The translations under genes were made by a program, and so were the position numbers. A DNA stretch of 36,203 bases from an uncultured bacterium (lineage in GTDB: Bacteria; Desulfobacterota; GWC2-55-46), in NCBI GenBank assembly GCA_905339405.1, contig CAJPGC010000049.1, forward strand, positions 1 through 36,203, given 5' to 3'. The notes beneath the pieces were generated by a model, which saw only the letters and a list, made by a program, of their open reading frames with translations, made no database searches and was not told the origin of the DNA. Below, piece after piece: positions 7,063-14,380 of the stretch. Position 1 is the first letter of the stretch; each line of letters begins with the position of its first letter.

Positions 7063-7441
7063 ATACCCCAATGACACGGCGATGACGGCAAAGCAGATAG
7101 GACTTTTGCAATAATCTGCTAAATCGCCTGAAAGCTCAGATTGAAACAAGCAGGTTGTTCAAAAAGTTCCAGATGCGAGGAGACGAGGAGAGAGACATGA
7201 GGCGTACTCTGTATGTACGCCGCAATGACGAACGACGATGACGACAAAGCAGATGGGGCTTTTGCAGGCAACCTGCTAACCTGAAAAATCGCTTAAAGCT
7301 CAGATATTGAAACAAGCAGGTTGTTCAAAAAGTTCCAGATGCGAGGAGACGAGGAGAGAGACATGAGGCGTACTCTGTTTGTACGCCGCAATGACGAACG
7401 ACGATGACGACAAAGCAGATGGGATTTTTTCAACAACCTGC
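7063..7441. repeat. Tandem array of inverted-repeat-ended elements (166-bp period)
   Basis: Two full units (7150-7276 and 7316-7441) begin GCAGGTTGTTCAAAAAGTTC and end with the near-complement (AGATGGG...AACCTGC), giving imperfect terminal inverted repeats of about 25 bp. A truncated right end of a third unit lies at about 7063-7118. Spacers share AAAGCTCAGAT and TTGAAACAA, so the repeat unit is 166 bp (element plus spacer). The last unit overlaps the uvrB stop codon. It resembles non-coding MITE-like elements that accumulate after genes; no transposase is nearby. Confidence 0.8.
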
Positions 7442-9438
7442 TAACCTATCTTAATTTCTTTTTCTTCCAGCTCCCTTATCCTATCTCGAAGCTCAGCCGC
7501 CCTTTCAAAGTCCATTTTCTTCGACGCCTTTTCCATCTCTTTCCTGAGCGATTTTATGAGGCCCGGCAGCTCGTGGGGAGGGATGTATCTCTCTTCTTTC
7601 TCCGCCGCCAGCGGCACCGTATAATAATCGCTTTCGTAGATGGAGCTGAGGACGTCCTTTATCCTGCTCTTTATCGTCTCCGGGGTTATGTTGTTCGCCC
7701 TGTTGTACTCAGCCTGTATCTTGCGCCTTCTTTCGGTCTCGTCCATGGCCGCCTTCATCGACTTCGTTATCGAGTCGGCGTACAGGATGACCCGTCCGTT
7801 CACGTTCCTGGCGGCCCTGCCGCAGGTCTGAATGAGCGAGCGCTCGGAGCGCAAAAAACCTTCCTTGTCGGCGTCCAGTATTGCCACCAGCGAGACCTCC
7901 GGTATGTCGAGCCCCTCGCGCAGCAGGTTTATTCCCACGAGCACGTCGAAGGAGCCCATGCGGAGCTCCTTTATTATCTCTACCCTCTCGAGCGTCTCGA
8001 CGTCCGAATGGAGGTACTTGACCTTTATCCCGAGCTCTGCGTAATGCTGAGTCAGGTCCTCGGCCATCCTCTTCGTCAGGGTCGTCACGAGCACCCTTTC
8101 GCCTTTTTTGACCCTCTTCCTTATCTCGGCGAGCAGGTCGTCGACCTGGGCAGCCGCGCCCCTCACCTCTATCTCGGGGTCCATGAGGCCCGTGGGCCTG
8201 ATTATCTGCTCGGCGACGTTCCTGCCGGAAAGCCTTCTTTCGTAATCGCCGGGGGTCGCTGAGACGTAGACGGCCTGCCCGGCCCTCCTCTCAAACTCCT
8301 CGAACTTCAAGGGCCTGTTGTCGACTGCCGAGGGCAGCCTGAAGCCGTACTCCACGAGGTTCTTCTTCCTCGACATGTCGCCGTGGTACATGGCCCCGAG
8401 CTGGGGGACGGTTATGTGGCTCTCGTCGAGGAAAAGGAGGTAGTCCGAAGGGAAGTAGTCAATGAGGGTATACGGCGGCTCGCCCGGGAGCCTTCCGGTA
8501 ATGTGGCGCGAATAGTTCTCGATGCCAGGGCAGTAGCCCATTTCCTGGAGCATCTCGATGTCGAAAAGGGTCCTCTGCTCGAGCCTCTGCGCCTCGAGGA
8601 GCTTCCTCCCGGCGTTGAACTCCTGGAGACGGCCCCTGAGCTCGTCCCTTACGGTCTCGATGGCGCGCGAGAGGTTCTCCTTCGTCGTGACGTAATGGCT
8701 CGCCGGGTGGATGAGAGCCTTTTCGGCCTTTCTAAGTGGCTTGCCGCGAAGCGGGTCTATCTCGGAGATCGACTCTATGATGTCCCCGAAGAACTCGAAC
8801 CTCAGGGCGGTTTCTGCCTCGTATACCGGGAAGACGTCGACTACGTCGCCCCTCACCCTGAAAGAGCCCCTGTGAAAGTCGTAGTCGTTCCTCTCGTACT
8901 GCATCTCGACGAGCTTTTTCAATATGGCGTTCCTGTCGGTCTCCATGCCCCGCTCGACATAGACGTGCATCGAGCCGTAGTCCTCGGGGGAGCCTATGCC
9001 GTATATGCATGAGACCGAAGCCACGATGATGACGTCCTTGCGCGTCAAAAGCGAATGGGTGGCCGAGTGGCGGAGCTTGTCTATCTCGTCGTTTATAGAG
9101 GCGTCCTTTTCAATGTAGGTGTCGGTGGTGGCGACGTAGGCCTCTGGCTGGTAGTAGTCGTAGTAGGAGACGAAGTACTCGACGGCGTTATCGGGAAAAA
9201 GGTCCCTGAACTCCGCGAAGAGCTGGGCCGCCAGGGTCTTGTTCGGGGCTATGACGAGGGCGGGCCTGCCGAGCTCCTCTATGACCTTGGCCATGGTGAA
9301 GGTCTTGCCCGAGCCTGTGACGCCGAGGAGCACCTGGTGCTTTTCCCCTGCCCTGATGCCCCCGGCCAAAGCCTTTATCGCAGCTGGCTGGTCGCCTTTG
9401 GGCACAAAATCGCTCTTTATCCTGAATGGACTCGTCAT
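7441..9438 (-). CDS. uvrB: Excinuclease ABC subunit B
   Basis: 665 residues, full length. The Walker A motif [12 protein letters not shown] (about 39-50) is followed by the beta-hairpin region with [20 protein letters not shown], the helicase motifs [11 protein letters not shown] and [10 protein letters not shown], and [18 protein letters not shown] with QTCGRAARN. The C-terminal UVR domain (about 625-662, [13 protein letters not shown]) contacts UvrC. The protein is loaded by UvrA, verifies DNA damage and recruits UvrC for dual incision. The ATG fits the family start, although no clear Shine-Dalgarno precedes it; TATAAA lies a few bases upstream. I looked for a LexA-type box and found none convincing. 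It is transcribed alone. Confidence 0.97.
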   Translation of the reverse strand: MTSPFRIKSDFVPKGDQPAAIKALAGGIRAGEKHQVLLGVTGSGKTFTMAKVIEELGRPALVIAPNKTLAAQLFAEFRDLFPDNAVEYFVSYYDYYQPEAYVATTDTYIEKDASINDEIDKLRHSATHSLLTRKDVIIVASVSCIYGIGSPEDYGSMHVYVERGMETDRNAILKKLVEMQYERNDYDFHRGSFRVRGDVVDVFPVYEAETALRFEFFGDIIESISEIDPLRGKPLRKAEKALIHPASHYVTTKENLSRAIETVRDELRGRLQEFNAGRKLLEAQRLEQRTLFDIEMLQEMGYCPGIENYSRHITGRLPGEPPYTLIDYFPSDYLLFLDESHITVPQLGAMYHGDMSRKKNLVEYGFRLPSAVDNRPLKFEEFERRAGQAVYVSATPGDYERRLSGRNVAEQIIRPTGLMDPEIEVRGAAAQVDDLLAEIRKRVKKGERVLVTTLTKRMAEDLTQHYAELGIKVKYLHSDVETLERVEIIKELRMGSFDVLVGINLLREGLDIPEVSLVAILDADKEGFLRSERSLIQTCGRAARNVNGRVILYADSITKSMKAAMDETERRRKIQAEYNRANNITPETIKSRIKDVLSSIYESDYYTVPLAAEKEERYIPPHELPGLIKSLRKEMEKASKKMDFERAAELRDRIRELEEKEIKIG

Positions 9439-9526
9439 AACAGTTTATTTTATAACAAAAAAGGACGGGAGACTAATTGAAAATGTGGAACAGCCACACT
9501 GCTATTAAGTCGAGCTTCACCTGTAG

Positions 9527-9543
9527 GGTGGGCTGCGCCCACC
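9527..9543. repeat. Small perfect hairpin (GGTGGGC-TGC-GCCCACC)
   Basis: A 7-bp perfect stem with a 3-base loop, preceded by GTAG and followed by ATTAGG. It is similar to short dispersed hairpins seen in many genomes. It lies six bases before large element copy B. Another short stem, TGTGG/CCACA, sits at 9484-9498. Nothing else is recognisable in 9439-9548. Confidence 0.5.
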
Positions 9544-9548
9544 ATTAG

Positions 9549-9980
9549 GCGTTATTGCGCGCTGCCGCGCTTGAATTGCCTCACCGAAATACCGCGTAAC
9601 GCGGCTGCCGCCGCTCTCTGTAACAGGGCTCTGCGCGCTTTCCGCCTCCCCCACCCGCGAAACGCTTCCCCAAGGTCGCTTCGCTCCCAAGCTTCCTCAT
9701 CGCGTTTCGCCCTTCCTCTCTTAGGCGCGCTCCGCCCTGTTACGGTGTATGTGTTAAGGACAGAACATAACTTTATCTTTGTTTTGTCTTTAAACCATGC
9801 ACGGTTTACCCGGCGTAGCGAAGCCTAAGGGTGGGGGAAGGAGCGAGCAGGCGGGGAAGTAAGGATGCCCTCCGGAGGAGGACGAGGAAGTATAAGCGGG
9901 CCTGCTCGGAGGCAGGAGGCTGAAAGCGAGCGAGCCGGGTAAACAGAAGGCGCGCGGCAGCGCGTAAATGGCATTATTGC
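9549..9980. repeat. Large bipartite palindromic element, copy B (complete)
   Basis: Ends: GCGCGCTGCCGCGC on the left and GCGCGCGGCAGCGCG (9950-9964) on the right, in inverted orientation; GGCRTTATTGC occurs at both outer edges. Module 1 is closed by GTAACAGGGC (9620-9629) with GCCCTGTTAC (9734-9743), and inside it GCGAAACGC (9657-9665) with GCGTTTCGC (9702-9710). The linker has GACAGAACA (9759-9767) against TGTTTTGTC (9780-9788). Module 2 is closed by GTTTACCCGGC (9804-9814) with GCCGGGTAAAC (9934-9944), and inside it GAGCAGGC (9845-9852) with GCCTGCTC (9900-9907). Reverse-complemented, module 2 shares motifs and order with module 1. No credible protein is encoded. Confidence 0.85.
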
Positions 9981-10113
9981 AAAGGCCTATTTGTGCTGCA
10001 GTGCGCGAAGCGCAACCCCTTTTCCCCACAAATCTGTTTAATTTCCCGCCCCTTTGTGCTATTTTTATCATTTCGCAAATCATCCGCAATCGATGGCAAG
10101 GAGCCTGTTTCAA

Positions 10114-12924
10114 ATGGACTACAAGGACACTCTCAACCTGCCCAGGACAGACTTCCAGATGAAGGCCGAGCTCACCAAAAAAGAGCCCGAGACCTTGCAG
10201 CACTGGGAGGAAACGTGCCTTTATAAAAAACTCAAGGAGCTGGGCCAGGACAGGCCGAAGTACACTCTCCACGACGGCCCTCCTTACGCCAACGGCAACA
10301 TACACATAGGTCACGCCCTCAACAAGATACTGAAGGACATTGTCGTAAAGAGCCGCTTCATGTCCGGCTTCTCGACGGAGTACGTCCCGGGCTGGGACTG
10401 CCACGGCCTTCCAATAGAGCTACAGGTGGAAAAAGAGCTCGGCAAGCAAAAGAGCGAACTTTCAAAGAGCGAGATAAGAAAGCGCTGCAGGGCATACGCC
10501 TCGAAGTTCGTCGACATTCAGCGCGAGGACTTCAAACGCCTCGGCGTCTTCGGCGACTGGGCGGACCCGTACCTTACGATGAATTACGGCTACCAGGCTT
10601 CGATACTCCGCGAGCTCGGGAAGTTCGTCTCCGAAGGGCTCGTCTACAAAGGCAAAAAGCCCGTACACTGGTGCTCCTCGTGCATGACCGCCCTTGCCGA
10701 GGCCGAAGTCGAGTACGCTGACAAGACCTCTCCGTCCATCTACGTCAGGTTCGAGATAGACAAAAAAGAGCTCTCTTCAAGGCTCGGCGTCTCCATCCCC
10801 ACGGACAAGGCCTTTGTGGTCATCTGGACGACGACCCCCTGGACCATCCCGGCCAACATGGCCGTAGCGCTCCACCCTGAGCTCGATTACGTGCTGGTTG
10901 CCGCGAAGGGCTCCTCCTACGTCATCGCCGCCGGGCTTCTGGAAGAGGTCTCGAAAAAGCTCGGCTGGGAAGATGCCGAAGTAGTAAAGACCTTCCGCTA
11001 CAGCGATGTCGAAGGGATGAAGGCCCGCCACCCGTTCATAGACCGGGACTCGAGGATACTCCCCGGAGAGCACGTAACTCTCGAAGCCGGAACGGGCGCG
11101 GTCCACATCGCCCCGGGACACGGACAGGACGACTACGAGCTCGGGCTGAAGTTCGGCCTAGACATCTACAACCCCGTCGACAACGCCGGGAAGTTCATGC
11201 AGGTCGTCCCAGAGTTCGCGGGCACGCACGTATTCAAGGCCAACGAGGCTATAGTTGAGCTCTTGAGGTCCAACGGCTCGCTCCTCCTCAAGGAGGACAT
11301 AAGGCACTCGTACCCCCACTGCTGGAGGTGCAAATCCCCCATCATATTCAGGGCGACGGAGCAGTGGTTCGCCTCGATGGAAGCAGGCGGCCTCAGGAAA
11401 AAGGCTCTCGACGCCATAGAGAACAAGGTCAGATGGGTACCCGGCTGGGGCCGTGACCGCATATTCAACATGGTGCTTGGAAGGCCCGACTGGTGCCTCT
11501 CGAGGCAGAGGGTCTGGGGCGTGCCCATCCCCGCGTTGAAGTGCAAGGGATGCGGGGAATCGGTCCTCGACCCGAAGCTTATTGAAAAGCTCGCCGCCCT
11601 CGTCGAAAAGGACGGGGCTGACATATGGTTTGAAAAAGACGCGTCCGAATTCGCCACCCCCGGGATGAAATGTCCCAAGTGCTCGCAGGACGAGTTCGCG
11701 AAGGAAGAAGACATCCTAGACGTCTGGTTCGACTCTGGCGTGAGCTTTGCCGCCGTCGTCGAAAAAAGGGAGGGCTTGAAGTTCCCTGCGGATTTATACC
11801 TCGAGGGCAGCGACCAGCACAGGGGCTGGTTCCATTCATCTCTTCTGGCTTCCATAGGCACGCGCGGCGTGCCGCCTTACGACGCCGTCCTCACCCACGG
11901 CTTCGTGGTCGACGGCTCCGGAAGGAAGATGAGCAAGTCTCTCGGCAACGTCGTGGCCCCGCAGGAGGTCATCAACAAGTACGGGGCTGAGGTCCTTCGC
12001 CTTTGGGTCTCCGGCGAGGACTACCGCGAGGACATAAGGATATCGGAAGAGATATTAAAGAGGCTTTCGGAGGCCTACCGGAGGATAAGGAACACCTTCA
12101 GGTTCATACTCGGCAACCTCTACGACTTCGACCCCGAGAGGGATTCAGTAAGGTACGAGGAATTGGAAGAGCTCGACAGGCTCACCCTCCACAGGCTGAC
12201 GAGGCTGACGGAGAAGCTCACGAAAGCTTATGAGGAATTCGAGTTCCACGCCGTCTACCACTCGGTCCACAACTTCTGCACCGTCGACCTCTCGGCCTCG
12301 TACCTCGACATAATAAAGGACAGGCTCTACACCAACAGGGCCGATTCGAGGGCCAGGCGCGCAGCGCAGACGACGATGCACACTGTTCTCGACACGCTTT
12401 TGCGCCTTACGGCACCGGTCCTCGTCTTCACGACCGATGAGGCGTGGGCATACCTTCCCGGCAAAAAAGAAGAGAGCGTGCACATGGCCTCGATGCCCGT
12501 GCCGAAGCCTGAATGGATAGACACGTCTCTCGAGCAGAAGTGGGACTCCCTTGCCGCGTACAAGGGCGAGATATCAAAGGCGCTCGAGGGCAGCCGCCAG
12601 GGTAAGATAATAGGCCACCCGCTCGACGCGCAGGTTATGGTCTACGCGCCGGAGAAGGACAGGGAGATGCTCAAGGAAGAGGAGAAGGCGCTCGAAGAGG
12701 TGCTCATCATCTCAAGGCTCGTCGTCTCCGACGAACCGCTCGACTCATCGTCCGCAGGTCAAGGGGCTTTCTCTTTCACGTCCTCCGAGATAGAAGGTCT
12801 TTCGGTCGTCGTGAGCAAGGCCGAAGGCGGCAAGTGCGAGAGGTGCTGGCACTACAGCACCTTCGTCGGCAAAGACCATGAGCACCCAACCGTGTGCGAC
12901 AGGTGCGCGGAGGCGCTGAGATAA
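10114..12924 (+). CDS. ileS: Isoleucyl-tRNA synthetase
   Basis: 936 residues from the ATG at 10114 (AAGGAG ten bases upstream; the open frame extends to 10054, but those residues do not resemble the family). Starts MDYKDTLNLPRTDFQM as in bacterial IleRS. Class I signatures: DGPPYANGNIHIGHALNK (HIGH motif) and GRKMSKSLGNV (KMSKS). The editing (CP1) domain has VIWTTTPWTIPANMA and HIAPGHGQDDY. The anticodon-binding domain and a C-terminal zinc site (CERCWHYS and CDRC) complete it. It charges tRNA-Ile and edits misactivated valine. No T-box leader is visible upstream. lspA starts eight bases after its stop, so the two form an operon. Confidence 0.97.
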   Translation: MDYKDTLNLPRTDFQMKAELTKKEPETLQHWEETCLYKKLKELGQDRPKYTLHDGPPYANGNIHIGHALNKILKDIVVKSRFMSGFSTEYVPGWDCHGLPIELQVEKELGKQKSELSKSEIRKRCRAYASKFVDIQREDFKRLGVFGDWADPYLTMNYGYQASILRELGKFVSEGLVYKGKKPVHWCSSCMTALAEAEVEYADKTSPSIYVRFEIDKKELSSRLGVSIPTDKAFVVIWTTTPWTIPANMAVALHPELDYVLVAAKGSSYVIAAGLLEEVSKKLGWEDAEVVKTFRYSDVEGMKARHPFIDRDSRILPGEHVTLEAGTGAVHIAPGHGQDDYELGLKFGLDIYNPVDNAGKFMQVVPEFAGTHVFKANEAIVELLRSNGSLLLKEDIRHSYPHCWRCKSPIIFRATEQWFASMEAGGLRKKALDAIENKVRWVPGWGRDRIFNMVLGRPDWCLSRQRVWGVPIPALKCKGCGESVLDPKLIEKLAALVEKDGADIWFEKDASEFATPGMKCPKCSQDEFAKEEDILDVWFDSGVSFAAVVEKREGLKFPADLYLEGSDQHRGWFHSSLLASIGTRGVPPYDAVLTHGFVVDGSGRKMSKSLGNVVAPQEVINKYGAEVLRLWVSGEDYREDIRISEEILKRLSEAYRRIRNTFRFILGNLYDFDPERDSVRYEELEELDRLTLHRLTRLTEKLTKAYEEFEFHAVYHSVHNFCTVDLSASYLDIIKDRLYTNRADSRARRAAQTTMHTVLDTLLRLTAPVLVFTTDEAWAYLPGKKEESVHMASMPVPKPEWIDTSLEQKWDSLAAYKGEISKALEGSRQGKIIGHPLDAQVMVYAPEKDREMLKEEEKALEEVLIISRLVVSDEPLDSSSAGQGAFSFTSSEIEGLSVVVSKAEGGKCERCWHYSTFVGKDHEHPTVCDRCAEALR

Positions 12925-12932
12925 GCGGCAAC

Positions 12933-13397
12933 ATGAAAATATTCGCCGCGGCAGGCGGCTCGGTCGTCCTCCTCGACCAGCTGACCAAGCTCGCGATAGT
13001 CGCGTCATTGGCCCCGTACGAGATAGTCGAAACAGTGCCCGGGTTTTTCAATATCGTACACTACCTTAACCCCGGGGCTGCCTTCGGCATTCTGAACAGG
13101 AGCGGACTTACCGGCAAGCTCCTCCTCATCGGCATATCGATGGCCGCGCTCGTCATCATAGCGGCCATCGTGCGGAGCTCGAAAGAAAGGCTCTACACCT
13201 TCGCCCTCTCCCTCATAGCTGGCGGGGCCGCGGGCAACCTCATCGACAGGATAAGGCAGGGCTCGGTCATAGATTTCCTGGACTTCCACATAAGCGGCCA
13301 CCACTGGCCCGCCTTCAACGTAGCTGACATGGCCATAAGCGCCGGTGTCGGCCTGGCCTTCCTGTCGTTCTTCTTCTCCCGCAAGTCCGAAAGCTGA
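12933..13397 (+). CDS. lspA: Lipoprotein signal peptidase (signal peptidase II)
   Basis: 154 residues from the ATG at 12933. The frame opens earlier inside ileS, but MKIFAAAGGSVVLLDQLTK is the normal start. Four membrane helices are evident. Conserved boxes: VVLLDQLTKL, LNPGAAFGIL, AGNLIDRIRQGSVIDFLDFH and FNVADMAI; the two catalytic aspartates are in NLIDR and NVAD. The enzyme cleaves prolipoproteins before the acylated cysteine in the inner membrane and would process the lipoproteins predicted at 5707, 19787 and 25166. The ileS-lspA order is common. A strong terminator follows 27 bases after the stop. Confidence 0.96.
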   Translation: MKIFAAAGGSVVLLDQLTKLAIVASLAPYEIVETVPGFFNIVHYLNPGAAFGILNRSGLTGKLLLIGISMAALVIIAAIVRSSKERLYTFALSLIAGGAAGNLIDRIRQGSVIDFLDFHISGHHWPAFNVADMAISAGVGLAFLSFFFSRKSES

Positions 13398-13424
13398 CGC
13401 GGATTTCCGAAACGATAAAAACAC

Positions 13425-13454
13425 AAAAGGGGCTGCCTCGGCAGCCCCTTTTTT
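13425..13454. terminator. Bidirectional intrinsic terminator between lspA and the receiver-PilZ gene
   Basis: AAAAGGGGCTGCC and GGCAGCCCCTTTT form a perfect 13-bp stem with a 2-base loop. A T tract follows on the plus strand and an A tract precedes it, so it can end both ileS-lspA and the converging minus-strand gene. Confidence 0.9.
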
Positions 13455-13473
13455 CATCTCACCTGCAACTCTC

Positions 13474-14226
13474 CTAACTATGCTGCTCTTCGAGCCCGAG
13501 CCTTTTCGCCTCGGCGTCTATGAAAGTTTTTATATGCTCCAGGTCTCCGGCTTCGATAGACGTGAACATGAGGCCGTAGCCGCCGAATAGCGTCTTTTTC
13601 GCGACGTCCGTCGTCGACCACTTGACCATGACCTTGAGGTCAAGGACCCGTTCAGAACCCGGCAGCGAAAACCGGAGCCTCAAGAGCGCGCCGGTCAAGA
13701 GCTCGGATTTGGTGTGCAGGAACGCGCCAGTCTCGCTGATGTTGAGGAGAAAGCCCGTCCTGTTGAGCTCGCCCAGCATGAAATCGACAGGCAAAGAGAC
13801 TGGCACTCTCATCCTGGGCTGGCCCTGCGCCGCCTTCTCGGGGAAAAGAAGCCTGTTAACCCTGAAGATTATCTGCTCCGGGGTAAGCCCCTTTGTCATG
13901 AGCCCGCTGGCCCCGAGCGAGCGCAGGCGGTCCATTATCTCCCCTGGCTCGTAGACGCCGGTTATGACGAGGACGGGAAAGGCCCCCCTCAGCCCGGCTT
14001 CCGCTATCCACTGGAGCACGCCGAAGCCGTCGATGTCAGGCATCTGCAGGTCGAGTATCAGCAGGTCGATGCCGTTGGCGTCTATCTTGACCTCGCTTAT
14101 TAGCTCGCGGCCGTCCTTGGCGAAGCGCACCTTGTGGCCCGCCTCAACGAGTATGTCCGAAAGCTTTGTCCTGAAGAAGACCGAATCGTCCGCGATGAGG
14201 ATGTTCTTTGAGTCTTTAGTTATCAT
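13474..14226 (-). CDS. Response regulator: receiver domain fused to a PilZ domain
   Basis: 250 residues. The receiver domain (about 7-128) has the acidic pair D13/D14, phospho-acceptor D59 in LLILDLQMPD, T89 in VITG and K112 in LMTKG, so all phosphorylation residues are present. The PilZ domain (about 135-240) keeps the second c-di-GMP motif as NISETG. The first motif is imperfect: the sequence is QPRMRVPVSLP, and I cannot place a clean RxxxR. It may bind c-di-GMP weakly or serve as a protein-interaction module. No DNA-binding domain and no adjacent histidine kinase are seen. It converges on ileS-lspA. The start is supported by GAGAGGG. Confidence 0.87.
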   Translation of the reverse strand: MITKDSKNILIADDSVFFRTKLSDILVEAGHKVRFAKDGRELISEVKIDANGIDLLILDLQMPDIDGFGVLQWIAEAGLRGAFPVLVITGVYEPGEIMDRLRSLGASGLMTKGLTPEQIIFRVNRLLFPEKAAQGQPRMRVPVSLPVDFMLGELNRTGFLLNISETGAFLHTKSELLTGALLRLRFSLPGSERVLDLKVMVKWSTTDVAKKTLFGGYGLMFTSIEAGDLEHIKTFIDAEAKRLGLEEQHS

Positions 14227-14315
14227 GCCTGCGCCCTCTCAGGGATAGAGGTTAATGTGAAAGCAGGGGGTCGAGATGAGTTTGCTTTGAAGGGAGCTTG
14301 AAGCCTGCGGTGTAT

Positions 14316-14342
14316 GCCCCCTGCCGCTTTGCGGCAGGGGGC
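14316..14342. terminator. Strong hairpin downstream of topA
   Basis: GCCCCCTGCCGC and GCGGCAGGGGGC form a perfect 12-bp stem with a TTT loop, about 40 bases after the topA stop on the minus strand. It lacks a clear T tract on either side, so it may protect or pause the RNA rather than be a canonical intrinsic terminator. Confidence 0.5.
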
Positions 14343-14380
14343 TTCCTGTTTACAGTATTATATCCAAAAGCGGCCCGAGG

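Noticed and set aside
7063-7441. CRISPR array
   Set aside because: Units are about 126 bp with inverted ends and near-identical spacers; there are no short repeats with unique spacers and no cas genes.
9439-9480. LexA (SOS) box upstream of uvrB
   Set aside because: No CTGT-N8-ACAG or similar dyad is present; AACTGTT at the start codon has no partner half.
9571-9828. Open frames in the large repeat, ending in the same NHARFTRRSEA residues as in copy C (to 36098)
   Set aside because: They follow the repeat sequence, shift frame between copies and lack binding sites. Conservation is at the level of stems, not codons.
9965-10113. T-box leader of ileS
   Set aside because: No specifier-loop arrangement, GGGTGGNACCGCG box or terminator pair is present. 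Only a small TGCGC-GAA-GCGCA hairpin (10002-10014) is visible.
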